From an uncultured Bacteroidales bacterium (lineage in GTDB: Bacteria > Bacteroidota > Bacteroidia > Bacteroidales > Bacteroidaceae), in contig CADBWR010000016.1 in the NCBI GenBank assembly GCA_902798425.1, forward strand, positions 1 through 57,479: 57,479 bases of DNA, written 5' to 3'. Position numbers and translations under genes: made by a program. Every line of letters begins with the position of its first letter. The stretch's first letter is position 1. The notes under the pieces were generated by a model that ran no database searches, was not told the DNA's origin, and saw only the letters and a program-made list of their open reading frames with translations. Of the stretch, positions 18,324 through 26,551 are shown piece by piece.

Positions 18324-18329
18324 GGGGCT
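18297..18329. repeat. Palindromic repeat copy 2 (right of DUF559)
   Basis: GTTCAGACCCCCA is followed by the core CCCCCTAACTTAGGGGG (18311-18327), inverted relative to copy 1. It encodes the C-terminus and stop of the DUF559 protein and ends 8 bp before the antiporter start codon. Confidence 0.9.
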
Positions 18330-18336
18330 TATAAAA

Positions 18337-20460
18337 ATGATGTCATATTTCCCTATAACCAGTCCGACGCTGATTTTCTTTGTCGTGCTGCTTATCATCT
18401 TGTTGGCGCCCATTATCATGGGTAAGCTGCGCATTCCCCACATCATCGGTATGGTGCTGGCGGGCATGCTGATTGGCGAGCACGGGCTGAACGTACTGGA
18501 GCGCGACCACTCGTTCGAGCTCTTCGGCAAGGTGGGACTGCTGTACATCATGTTTCTGGCTGGTTTGGAGATGGACATGGAGAGTGTCAAGAAGAACTCC
18601 AAGCGCATCTTGTGGTTCGGACTGCTGACGTGTCTGGTACCGTTGGTGCTAACCTACGCGATGGCCATGTGGCTGCTGGACTATTCGTCGACGGCCTCGT
18701 TCCTGCTGGGATGCATCATGGCGTCTAACACGCTCATTGCCTACCCTATCATATCGCGCTACGGCATGGGACGCCACCCCAGCGTGATGCTCAGCGTGGG
18801 AGCCTCGATGCTGTCGCTCTTCATGGCACTGATGATGCTTGCTGCGCTCTCGGCATCCTACAGCAAGGACGTGGGCATCAGCTTCTGGCTGTTGTTCATC
18901 ATAAAATTTGCTGCTTTCTGCGCATTCAGCATTTGGGGGATTCCCAAGGTGACGCGCTACTTTCTGCGCCGCTACTCGGATGCCATCATGCAGTTCATCT
19001 ACGTGCTTAGCGTCATGTTCCTCTCTGCAGCACTGTCCGAAGCCATAGGCGTGGAGGGCATCGTGGGGGCTTTCATGGCTGGCCTCATATTAAATAGGTA
19101 TATACCCCACGTGTCGCCCCTAATGAACCGCATCGAGTTCACGGGCAACGCCATCTTCATACCCTACTTCCTCATTGGTGTCGGCATGCTCATCAATGTT
19201 GGCTCGCTTTTCGACGGCTGGCACATGTTGGGCGTGGTAGCGCTCATCGTCTTCTTCGGCACCTTCGGCAAAGCACTGGCGGCCTACATATCGAGCATTC
19301 TCTTCCGACTGACCAAGGCCGAAGGACACATGATGTTCGGCCTGACGTGCGCCCACGCTGCGGGCGCCATCGCCATGGTGATGGTGGGTATGCGACTGGA
19401 GGTGTCGCCAGGGCACTATCTGGTCAACAACGAGATGCTGAACGGCGTGGTCATCATGATTCTCATCACCTGCATCATCTCGACGCTTATGACGGAAAAG
19501 GCTTCACAGGAACTGACGCTCAGCGGCGCCCTTCACCACGGACAGCATGCAGTAGGCGGTTCGTCCGCTGACGAGAAGGTGCTGCTCTGCGTAAAGTATC
19601 CTGACATTGCTCCACAACTGCTGGAACTGGCACTCATGATGCGTAACCCCAAGCGCAACAACGACCTCGTGGCGCTCAACGTAGTGTATGACGACAACAA
19701 CGCCAGCGGCCACCGCGAGGCGGGTCTGCGACTGCTGGAGCGACTGCAACAGCGGGCTTCAGCTGCCGACTTGCAGATGCAAACGCAGGTGCGTCTGTCG
19801 TCAAACATCGCCAACGGCATCAAACATGCCTTCCGCGAGTTTGGCTGCTCAGAAATTATTATGGGCATGCACGTACATACGGATGTCAACCCCAAGTTCT
19901 GGGGCGAATTTCTGCAGAGTCTCTATAACGGTCTGAACCGCCAGATAGTGCTGACGCGCTTTGTACAACCGCTGAACACGCTACGCCGCATACAGGTTGT
20001 TGTACCCTCACGCGCAGAGTTCGAGCCTGGTTTCCACCGCTGGCTGGAGCGTCTCGCACGCATGGCGGGCAATCTGGACTGCCGCATCCAGTTCCACGGA
20101 CGCAACGAGTCCATGGAACTCATCCGCCAGTACATCAACAACCACCACCCCAGCGTACGCGCTGAGTACACCTACATGGCACACTGGAACGAGCTGCCGC
20201 GTCTGGCAGAACAAATCCGCGAAGACCACATGTTCGTCGTCATCACCGCCCGTAAGGGCACCATCTCATACAAGACGGCTCTCGAGCGGCTGCCCAACGA
20301 ACTCATGCAGCACTTCTCGGGCAAGAACCTCATGATTCTCTTCCCCGACCAATACGGTACACAGAAGGAGGAGTCAATGACCTTCACCGCCGCCCAGCAC
20401 CAGGAGGAGAGCAGCATCTATGATGTACTCGCCCGCTGGATTAACAACCACCGCAAATGA
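18337..20460 (+). CDS. CPA2-family cation:proton antiporter with C-terminal stress-protein-like domain
   Basis: A 707-residue inner-membrane protein. Residues about 10-390 form a dozen hydrophobic segments of the Na+/H+ exchanger (CPA2/KefB-like) fold, including [18 protein letters not shown], the helix-break region [15 protein letters not shown] and [14 protein letters not shown]. Residues about 410-700 are soluble and resemble two universal-stress-protein-like halves ([20 protein letters not shown] and [13 protein letters not shown]; then [15 protein letters not shown]). It probably exchanges Na+ or K+ for protons with cytosolic regulation. The start at 18337 (or ATG 18340) lies only 8 bp after repeat copy 2, so the repeat is in its translation-initiation region. 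ATGA overlap with the next gene indicates co-translation. Confidence 0.88.
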   Translation: MMSYFPITSPTLIFFVVLLIILLAPIIMGKLRIPHIIGMVLAGMLIGEHGLNVLERDHSFELFGKVGLLYIMFLAGLEMDMESVKKNSKRILWFGLLTCLVPLVLTYAMAMWLLDYSSTASFLLGCIMASNTLIAYPIISRYGMGRHPSVMLSVGASMLSLFMALMMLAALSASYSKDVGISFWLLFIIKFAAFCAFSIWGIPKVTRYFLRRYSDAIMQFIYVLSVMFLSAALSEAIGVEGIVGAFMAGLILNRYIPHVSPLMNRIEFTGNAIFIPYFLIGVGMLINVGSLFDGWHMLGVVALIVFFGTFGKALAAYISSILFRLTKAEGHMMFGLTCAHAAGAIAMVMVGMRLEVSPGHYLVNNEMLNGVVIMILITCIISTLMTEKASQELTLSGALHHGQHAVGGSSADEKVLLCVKYPDIAPQLLELALMMRNPKRNNDLVALNVVYDDNNASGHREAGLRLLERLQQRASAADLQMQTQVRLSSNIANGIKHAFREFGCSEIIMGMHVHTDVNPKFWGEFLQSLYNGLNRQIVLTRFVQPLNTLRRIQVVVPSRAEFEPGFHRWLERLARMAGNLDCRIQFHGRNESMELIRQYINNHHPSVRAEYTYMAHWNELPRLAEQIREDHMFVVITARKGTISYKTALERLPNELMQHFSGKNLMILFPDQYGTQKEESMTFTAAQHQEESSIYDVLARWINNHRK

Positions 20461-21113
20461 TTACAATAGAAAATATCACCAAGAGCTTCGGCTCACTACA
20501 AGTACTCAAAGGCATCGACCTCCACATAGATCGTGGCGAGGTCGTCAGCATCGTGGGGCCCAGCGGAGCGGGCAAGACCACCCTTCTGCAAATCATGGGC
20601 ACACTGGACCGTCCCGACAGCGGCTGCGTGCACGTCGATTCCGTCGACGTCACTTCCCTCTCCAACAAAAAGCTGGCCGACTTCCGCAACCGCCACATCG
20701 GTTTCGTCTTCCAGTTCCACCAGCTGCTGCCTGAGTTCACCGCCCTGGAGAACATCATGATACCTGCCTACATAGCAGGCACCTCACAGAAGGCCGCCAA
20801 GCAGCGCGCACAAGAGCTGTTGCAGTTTATGGGACTCTCTGACCGCGCCAGTCACAAGCCCAGTGAACTCTCTGGTGGCGAAAAGCAGCGCATCGCCGTA
20901 GCGCGTGCGCTGGTCAACAACCCCGCCGTCATACTGGCCGACGAGCCATCAGGCTCTCTCGACTCCAAGAACAAGCAAGAGTTGCACCAGCTCTTCTTCG
21001 ACCTCCGCGACCAGTTTGGCCAGACCTTCGTCATCGTCACCCACGACGAGGGCCTCGCCTCCATCACCGACCGCACCATCCACATGCGCGACGGCCTTGT
21101 TTTTGTCCCCTAA
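20457..21113 (+). CDS. ABC transporter ATP-binding protein, LolD-like
   Basis: A 218-residue ATPase. Walker [10 protein letters not shown] (about 35-43), ABC signature LSGGEKQR (about 139-146) and Walker [10 protein letters not shown] (about 160-168) are all intact. The sequence type (MacB/LolD family, [15 protein letters not shown]) suggests it energises a lipoprotein-release or FtsX-like permease, but no permease gene is adjacent; it could serve LolCE encoded elsewhere. It overlaps the antiporter stop by 4 bp. Its final residues VP and the TAA stop (21111-21113) lie within palindromic repeat copy 3, so the natural C-terminus has probably been replaced or trimmed by the repeat. Confidence 0.88.
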   Translation: MITIENITKSFGSLQVLKGIDLHIDRGEVVSIVGPSGAGKTTLLQIMGTLDRPDSGCVHVDSVDVTSLSNKKLADFRNRHIGFVFQFHQLLPEFTALENIMIPAYIAGTSQKAAKQRAQELLQFMGLSDRASHKPSELSGGEKQRIAVARALVNNPAVILADEPSGSLDSKNKQELHQLFFDLRDQFGQTFVIVTHDEGLASITDRTIHMRDGLVFVP

Positions 21114-21141
21114 GTTAGGGGACGACAGGGGTCTGAACAAG
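21107..21141. repeat. Palindromic repeat copy 3 (end of the LolD-like gene)
   Basis: The core CCCCTAAGTTAGGGG (21107-21121, one base pair shorter at each side) is followed by AGGGGTCTGAACAAG. It carries the stop codon of the LolD-like gene. It pairs as an inverted partner with copy 4 at 21195-21227, forming a composite of about 120 bp whose spacer contains the CvfB-like start codon. Confidence 0.88.
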
Positions 21142-21160
21142 GGAATATACATAAATTTAT

Positions 21161-21892
21161 ATGAAGGAAGAAAAAGATAAAAAACAAGTGGGTCGTTCAG
21201 ACCCCCAACCCCCTAACTTAGGGGGCTCAAAAATCGGGCGTTCAGACCCCCAACCCCCTAACTTAGGGGGCTTGCGTCTCGGCGATTACAACACCCTTAG
21301 AATCAAGAAGCGCACCGACTTCGGCCTCTACCTGGACGGCGGCGAAGAGGGTAACATCCTGCTGCCCAACCGCTACGTACCCAAGGGCTACGTCATCGGA
21401 CAAGAAATAGAAGTGTTCCTCTATCTGGACCAAGACGAGCGCATCGTAGCCACCACCGAACACCCCGTGGCCAAGGTCGGTGAATTTGCGTGGATGGAGT
21501 GTGCCTGGACCAACGAGTATGGCGCATTCCTTAACTGGGGACTGATGAAAGACCTCTTCTGTCCCTTCCGCGAACAGAAGACGCGCATGGTGCGCGGACA
21601 GCGCTACTACGTCTACGTCATGGAGGACGAGAAGACGCACCGACTGATGGCTACTGCCAAGGTGGAGCGCTACCAGAAGAAGACGGGCTACGAGCTGAGT
21701 CTCGACTTCACAGAGGTGCTGCTGGCCTATCTGCAGGAGCACGACGGCCAGTGCGAACTGGGCGACAAGAGCCCCTCAGAAGCCATTGCCGCCCGTTTCG
21801 GTGTAAGCAAGAAAGTCTACAAGAAAGCCATAGGCGACCTCTATCGCCGCCACCTCATCACCATCACTGACGACGGAATCAGCCTCGTTTGA
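21161..21892 (+). CDS. CvfB-like S1 RNA-binding protein with repeat-derived N-terminus
   Basis: A 243-residue protein. Residues from about 40 (LGDYNTLRIKKRTDFGLYLD) match the start of CvfB-like proteins, which carry S1 RNA-binding domains and a C-terminal winged helix (here DKSPSEAIAARFGVSKKVYK, about 204-223). Residues 11-22 and 26-37 are two identical copies of [12 protein letters not shown], the in-frame translation of palindromic repeat copies 4 and 5. By memory relatives are about 280 residues; here KVERYQKKTGYELSLDFTEVL joins the second S1 region to the winged-helix region directly, so one S1 domain appears missing. The only ATG in reach lies in the repeat composite (21161), unless translation starts at TTG 21271. 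It may be functional but modified. Confidence 0.8.
   Translation: MKEEKDKKQVGRSDPQPPNLGGSKIGRSDPQPPNLGGLRLGDYNTLRIKKRTDFGLYLDGGEEGNILLPNRYVPKGYVIGQEIEVFLYLDQDERIVATTEHPVAKVGEFAWMECAWTNEYGAFLNWGLMKDLFCPFREQKTRMVRGQRYYVYVMEDEKTHRLMATAKVERYQKKTGYELSLDFTEVLLAYLQEHDGQCELGDKSPSEAIAARFGVSKKVYKKAIGDLYRRHLITITDDGISLV
21195..21227. repeat. Palindromic repeat copy 4 (inside the CvfB-like CDS)
   Basis: GTTCAGACCCCCA plus core CCCCCTAACTTAGGGGG (21209-21225). Translated in frame as part of [12 protein letters not shown]. Confidence 0.92.
21240..21272. repeat. Palindromic repeat copy 5 (inside the CvfB-like CDS)
   Basis: A direct copy of copy 4, with core at 21254-21270. Core-to-core distance is 45 bp, a multiple of three, so both copies are read in the same frame and give the same peptide. 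Confidence 0.92.
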
Positions 21893-21898
21893 CAACAT

Positions 21899-22003
21899 AT
21901 TAGGCTAAGCCGCGCACGTATTAGCGTGATACAGATGCGTATTAGCGTGAGCCGAGTGTGTATTAGCGTGATACAGCCTCGTATTAGGCTGATATATCAC
22001 ACA
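21899..22003. repeat. Five tandem 21-bp units (ATTAGCGTGATAC type)
   Basis: Units start at 21899, 21920, 21941, 21962 and 21983. Each begins ATTAG followed by CG or GC, then TGA/TAA and a variable tail. The spacing is exactly 21 bp in all five. Similar 21-bp units recur at 56960-57001 and 57306-57347. The array lies just after the stop of the CvfB-like gene. Confidence 0.85.
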
Positions 22004-22028
22004 AGACGAGGACAGCTGCGTAAAACTA

Positions 22029-22064
22029 TGAATGGCTCAGGGAATTGTATCCTTGAGCCATTCA
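22029..22064. terminator. Bidirectional hairpin terminator
   Basis: TGAATGGCTCAGGGA pairs with TCCTTGAGCCATTCA (one bulge) around ATTGTA. It separates the convergent CvfB-like gene and the OM protein gene at 22093. Confidence 0.8.
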
Positions 22065-22092
22065 TATTCAGTTTATTTTCTCGCAACATCTC

Positions 22093-23025
22093 TTAGAAGA
22101 TACGGCCTACGAGGCGGAAGTTCAGCACGGGATAAACGCTGATCTTAGAGACGGTCTTCAGCACCTTACCTGCGTCGTCGCCAGCCTTGTCGCCATCAAT
22201 CTTCTCGTACTGATAGGTACCAGCAGCCTTGTCGTAGGTGGGTACATAAATTTCTGGCTTGCCCCAGAACTGTACACCGAGGTCAAACTGACAACCAATA
22301 CGCTTCTTAGGAACAGCACGGCCAAAGCCCAGACCCACATAGGGACGGAAACTCTTTACCTTCGCATAAGCCCTCACGTCGCCATTTTCAGCAGGATTTG
22401 GAGTTACGAAGTAGTCACCCAGTTCACCACCAATCATTTTCAGATTGTACTGGTTAACAACCTGCTTGACACCAGGATCAGCAGAGGGAGAATTAGCATT
22501 GATGATAGCTTCATTGTAGGCATTGATAGGCTTCAGGAAGCCTGACTCCTTATTATATACATCGATAATCTCGTCCTTGCCAAAGTAGGCACCAAGGGTC
22601 AGGTGGAAGCTGGTCTTGAAGGGGTGGATATCAATCAGGATGTGACCCAGGGTATTATCCAGTTTTCCCTGTACCTCAAGCTTGTTAGGCAGGTTGCCAC
22701 CAGGATACTGGTTCAGGTCAACCGTTTGCATACCTGCTGCTTCCAATTTGGCATTCAGTTGATTAATCTCGGTAGTCAACTGAGAAACCTTTTTGTTGGC
22801 ATCTTCGGTCTTCAAGTCGATATCCTTATTCACCTTGAACTTTGGCATGATGTCAACACCACCACGCACACCGAGGTAGTCGTTGAGAGTAATACCTGCA
22901 TCAATGGCGATACCCGTCGTACCAACACCTACACCAATACCTACGTGAGGTTCAAACATCTGAGCTGAAGCACCCAGCGACAGCAGCACTAAGCCACAAA
23001 AAGTCAGTAATTTCTTCATAGTCAT
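22093..23025 (-). CDS. Predicted outer-membrane beta-barrel protein of unknown function
   Basis: A 310-residue protein with a signal peptide (MKKLLTFCGLVLLSLGASA-Q) and glycine-rich, alternating strands (VGIGVGVGTTGIAIDAGITL, RPYVGLGFGRAVP), ending in YPVLNFRLVGRIF, a typical final barrel strand. Residues about 75-100 (KKVSQLTTEINQLNAKLEAAG) form a short coiled coil. No family is recognised beyond a small porin-like barrel. Start: ATG at 23025 or, equally plausible and starting MKKLL, at 23019. It has its own full-consensus promoter and is divergent from the lipoprotein gene at 23277. Confidence 0.75.
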   Translation of the reverse strand: MTMKKLLTFCGLVLLSLGASAQMFEPHVGIGVGVGTTGIAIDAGITLNDYLGVRGGVDIMPKFKVNKDIDLKTEDANKKVSQLTTEINQLNAKLEAAGMQTVDLNQYPGGNLPNKLEVQGKLDNTLGHILIDIHPFKTSFHLTLGAYFGKDEIIDVYNKESGFLKPINAYNEAIINANSPSADPGVKQVVNQYNLKMIGGELGDYFVTPNPAENGDVRAYAKVKSFRPYVGLGFGRAVPKKRIGCQFDLGVQFWGKPEIYVPTYDKAAGTYQYEKIDGDKAGDDAGKVLKTVSKISVYPVLNFRLVGRIF

Positions 23026-23063
23026 TTTACTATTTTAATGAGTTAATTATTGTTTACTGCTTG

Positions 23064-23095
23064 CAAAGATAGGTAAAAAACATGTATATTCCAAA
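23064..23095 (-). promoter_or_regulatory. Promoter of the OM protein at 22093
   Basis: On the minus strand TTTG (23095-23092), 20 bp, then TATCTTTG (23071-23064), a full consensus match 39 bp before the start codon. Confidence 0.8.
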
Positions 23096-23173
23096 CTTTT
23101 TTTACGAAATTTGGAACATTTTTTAAGAATTGGAGTATAAATTGCAATTTTGGTAAAAAAAATCAGGAGAATA

Positions 23174-23205
23174 TTTGTTGTATTAAGAATTATTGCCTAT
23201 TTTTG
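23174..23205 (+). promoter_or_regulatory. Promoter of the lipoprotein/DUF5723 pair
   Basis: TTTG (23174-23177), 20 bp, then TATTTTTG (23198-23205), a full consensus match. The leader to the ATG at 23277 is about 65 nt. Confidence 0.8.
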
Positions 23206-23276
23206 TAGACAAAAGAAACAACACGCAAGTGTTTTTTATCAAATTAACTGATTACTTAATTTAATATTACTAAAGA

Positions 23277-25055
23277 ATGAAAAAACTATTCAGAAATTAC
23301 AGACTTCCCATGCTGACAGCCCTTGGAGGCAGTCTGCTACTATTGGGTTGTACCAATGCAGACTACGATTTCGACAAGGTAGACTATACCTTGGGCTTTG
23401 GTAGCGGTGAACTGGTACTACCAAGTAACAACTCTATCAACATTACACTGGATGACATCTTGAACTTAGGAAACTCTGATCTTATCAGCACAACGGCAAG
23501 CGGCGACTATGTGTTGGGCAAACAGCCTGAGGACGTGAACCCGATTAACGTAAAGATTGACCCGCTGGTGCAGACCATCGACGAGTCTGGAGAACAGTCA
23601 TTCACCATCGACCTGCCCGCAGAGATACAAGCATTGGCAGGAACGACAGTCTCCACGATGGACAAACTTGGTCACACATTGGACGGCAGCGGTAACATCT
23701 CACTGATTAGCTATAAGTTCGATGTTGACCCCGTTGTCAAAGAACTGAAGTATGTAGGTATTGGCTATAACAATGGAGTGGATCTTAAGCTAAACATCCA
23801 ACTGCCCGCAGCTGTCAAACAGGCAAAGCTCACCATCCAACTGCCCCGCAACTTTGACATGACATATGTTGGTACAGCTGGCACATTCGACACAGCAGAC
23901 AACACGCTGACGCTGGATGTTAACCAGAACAGCAACGCAAGCAACATACAGCTGCCGTTTAAGGTCAAGGGCATCTATATGAAGAAATACGACGAAATGA
24001 ACTATGCTACCTACGATGCCAATAAGAATGAGGTTATTCTGTTGAGCGACATCGCCCTGAACATTGAGATTCTGCAGCTGCATGTGCCCTCTACGCCCAG
24101 CATCGAGCTAAAGGGTACACCATCGTTCGACGCTATTGTCGTTACCAGCGCACGTGGTGTCTTCGACCCAGCCATCGACCTGGATAACATCGGTACAGCA
24201 ACCATCAACGACATCCCCAACTTCCTGACAGACAAAGAAGTTGTTGCCGACATTGCCAATCCGCTGATATGGTTAACACTAAAGAGCAACTTACCGCTGG
24301 GAGGTGTTATTGAGGCAAAGATATCCTCTACCACTTATCCACAGGGCATCATGATTGACGGAGCCAATGCTATTGAGCTGAAGCCTAATGCTTCTGGTGC
24401 CGACTATGCAGAAACGAAGGTTGTCCTGTGCAGACGTGCTCCTGAGAACTTGAATGGCTATAAAGCAATTGAAATCGAAGACCTCTCGAAACTGATTCAG
24501 AAACTACAAGACGGTATGAAGCTATCGTTCACAGCAACTAAAGCCAAGGCTAAGCAAGAAGAGGCCACCGTCGAACTGGGCAAGAAGTACGAGCTCACAC
24601 CCAGCTATAACTTCAATGCTGCTATGTCATTGGGCGAAAAGGCTGTCATTGTCTACACAGACAAGGAGAACGACTGGAACAAGGACATCGACAAGTTGGA
24701 ACTCTCCAATAATTCTACGATTACGCTGACGGCAGCTGTAGAAAATCAGATTCCTGCCGATCTTGAGATAAACATCTCGCCCGTAGACAAGAGCGGTAAT
24801 GTATTGACTGCGCTGACCGTCACACCTATTAAGAATAAGGTTGCAGCAGGAACCAGCACTGGCGAAATACAGTATGATATTACCGATGCCAGCGGAAAAG
24901 CGCTGAAGCAGCTCGATGGTGTTGACTACCGTCTGAAGGTTACCGCTCCCTCTGATGCCGCCCAGAAAGGCAAGACCCTGAACAAGAATCATAAGATTAA
25001 TATCAAGGACATCAAGGTGCAGGTAAAGGGTAAGGTTGTATATGATGCAAACTAA
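23277..25055 (+). CDS. Large lipoprotein of unknown function
   Basis: A 592-residue lipoprotein: MKKLFRNYRLPMLTALGGSLLLLGC gives a lipobox Cys at about residue 25. The mature protein is rich in short beta strands with Asp/Asn turns (VNPINVKIDPLVQTIDESGEQSFTIDLPAE and similar), suggesting stacked Ig-like or beta-sandwich domains. No catalytic motif is visible and I do not recognise the family. It lies 9 bp upstream of the DUF5723-like barrel gene behind one promoter, so the two probably form a surface complex; that is inferred from context only. Confidence 0.75.
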   Translation: MKKLFRNYRLPMLTALGGSLLLLGCTNADYDFDKVDYTLGFGSGELVLPSNNSINITLDDILNLGNSDLISTTASGDYVLGKQPEDVNPINVKIDPLVQTIDESGEQSFTIDLPAEIQALAGTTVSTMDKLGHTLDGSGNISLISYKFDVDPVVKELKYVGIGYNNGVDLKLNIQLPAAVKQAKLTIQLPRNFDMTYVGTAGTFDTADNTLTLDVNQNSNASNIQLPFKVKGIYMKKYDEMNYATYDANKNEVILLSDIALNIEILQLHVPSTPSIELKGTPSFDAIVVTSARGVFDPAIDLDNIGTATINDIPNFLTDKEVVADIANPLIWLTLKSNLPLGGVIEAKISSTTYPQGIMIDGANAIELKPNASGADYAETKVVLCRRAPENLNGYKAIEIEDLSKLIQKLQDGMKLSFTATKAKAKQEEATVELGKKYELTPSYNFNAAMSLGEKAVIVYTDKENDWNKDIDKLELSNNSTITLTAAVENQIPADLEINISPVDKSGNVLTALTVTPIKNKVAAGTSTGEIQYDITDASGKALKQLDGVDYRLKVTAPSDAAQKGKTLNKNHKINIKDIKVQVKGKVVYDAN

Positions 25056-25064
25056 TGTTGAACC

Positions 25065-26477
25065 ATGAAAAGCTATAGAAAGATGAAACAAAAGAAAATA
25101 ATACTTGTTGCCACCTTAATGCTTTCGGTGGTTACAGCAACAGCGCAATCGCTGAACTCAGCATACTTTACGGACGGATACAAGTACCGTCATACGATGA
25201 ATCCTGCCTACGGAAATGACCAAAGCTACGTGTCGTTCCCTGCATTGGGTAACATCAACGTCCGTACACAGGGTAACTTCGGCTATGATGCTATCATCAA
25301 GACCAACCCTCAGCCGTACGGCAAAAAGACGATGACGACGTTCCTGAATCCATATATCGATGCAAGCACAGCGCTGGGAGACTTTGCCAGTGGCAACAAT
25401 CGCGTTATGGGTAACATTGGCATCACGATTCTTTCGGTTGGTTTCAAGGCGTGGGGCGGATACAACACGATTGAGATTAACTCAAAGACCAGCTTCGGCG
25501 CTTCGCTGCCTTATGAGTTGTTCGAGTTTGCCAAGAACACAGGCAATAAGAACTATGATATCGGCGACATCAATGTAGGTGCCTTGTCGTATGCTGAAAT
25601 TGCCTTTGGCCACTCTCGACAGCTGACGGAGAAACTGCGTGCTGGTGCCAAACTGAAGGTTCTGTTAGGTGTTGGTCGTGCAGACGTGAAGATGGAGAAC
25701 GTCAAGGCTCAGCTGAACGATGCCAACCAATGGCTGATTTCTGCCAATGCCCAAGCTGACGTCTCGCTGAAGGGCTTCACCTACAAGCAGAAGGAGAAGG
25801 AGTACAAGCAAAAGCCTGGAACATATCAGTATGTCAACGACGCAAAAGTTGACGGCGCGGGCATCGGTGGCTTTGGTCTGGCTGTCGACTTGGGTGCCAC
25901 CTACAAACTGAACGAAGACTGGCAATTCTCAGCAGCCCTGCTTGACCTCGGATTCATCAGCTGGTCAAACGACATGCAGGCTCGCAACATCAACGACCAG
26001 TTCTTGTTCGATGGTTTCCACGATGCAGAGGTCAGCAAGAGCAGTCCGAATTCTTTCAAGAACCAGGGACAGGCCTACTCTGACCAGATGGCAGAGTTTG
26101 CCAATCTGCAGGATCAGGGCGACAAAGGTGGTCGTACTACTGGCATTGGTACCACGCTGAATCTGGGTGCGGAATACACGCTGCCCATGTACCGCCAGTT
26201 GTCTATCGGTTTGCTGAGCAGCACCCGTTTCCAGGGCGCATACTCTTGGACAGAGGCTCGTCTGAGCGCTAACTGGGAACCGCTCAAATGGCTTGACGGC
26301 GGTATGAGCTTAGGTGTTGGCTCGTTTGGAGCCAGTGCTGGTTGGTTGGTTAACATCCATCCCAAGGGCTTCAACTTCTTTATAGGCATGGACCACATTC
26401 TCGGCAAGCAGTCTAAGGAGTTCATTCCTCTCAGTTCAAAGGCCAGCGTCAATCTGGGTATGAATATTACATGGTAA
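25065..26477 (+). CDS. DUF5723-like outer-membrane protein
   Basis: A 470-residue predicted outer-membrane barrel. The signal peptide (MKQKKIILVATLMLSVVTATA-Q) is followed by LNSAYFTDGYKYRHTMNPAYG, a motif I recall from DUF5723 (PorV/FadL-like) proteins, then many alternating strands and a C-terminal FFIGMDHILGK...VNLGMNITW ending in an aromatic residue. Residues about 215-255 (Lys/Gln-rich KQKEKEYKQKPG) form a charged loop. The start at 25065 (MKSYRKMKQKK) or 25083 (MKQKK) is undecided; the second gives a standard signal peptide. It is the last gene of its operon and is followed by a strong terminator. Confidence 0.78.
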   Translation: MKSYRKMKQKKIILVATLMLSVVTATAQSLNSAYFTDGYKYRHTMNPAYGNDQSYVSFPALGNINVRTQGNFGYDAIIKTNPQPYGKKTMTTFLNPYIDASTALGDFASGNNRVMGNIGITILSVGFKAWGGYNTIEINSKTSFGASLPYELFEFAKNTGNKNYDIGDINVGALSYAEIAFGHSRQLTEKLRAGAKLKVLLGVGRADVKMENVKAQLNDANQWLISANAQADVSLKGFTYKQKEKEYKQKPGTYQYVNDAKVDGAGIGGFGLAVDLGATYKLNEDWQFSAALLDLGFISWSNDMQARNINDQFLFDGFHDAEVSKSSPNSFKNQGQAYSDQMAEFANLQDQGDKGGRTTGIGTTLNLGAEYTLPMYRQLSIGLLSSTRFQGAYSWTEARLSANWEPLKWLDGGMSLGVGSFGASAGWLVNIHPKGFNFFIGMDHILGKQSKEFIPLSSKASVNLGMNITW

Positions 26478-26498
26478 ACAAACCACATACTACACGAA

Positions 26499-26529
26499 TA
26501 AGCCCCGACCTGTTGAAAGTCGGGGCTTA
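26499..26529. terminator. Bidirectional hairpin terminator
   Basis: TAAGCCCCGAC pairs perfectly over 11 bp with GTCGGGGCTTA around CTGTTGAAA, with A/T flanks on both sides. It lies between the convergent DUF5723 and asnS genes. Confidence 0.88.
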
Positions 26530-26551
26530 CTATTTATTCCTACGTCCTATT

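Noticed and set aside
21899-22003. CRISPR array
   Set aside because: The 21-bp units are degenerate throughout, with no conserved repeat plus variable spacer and no cas genes.
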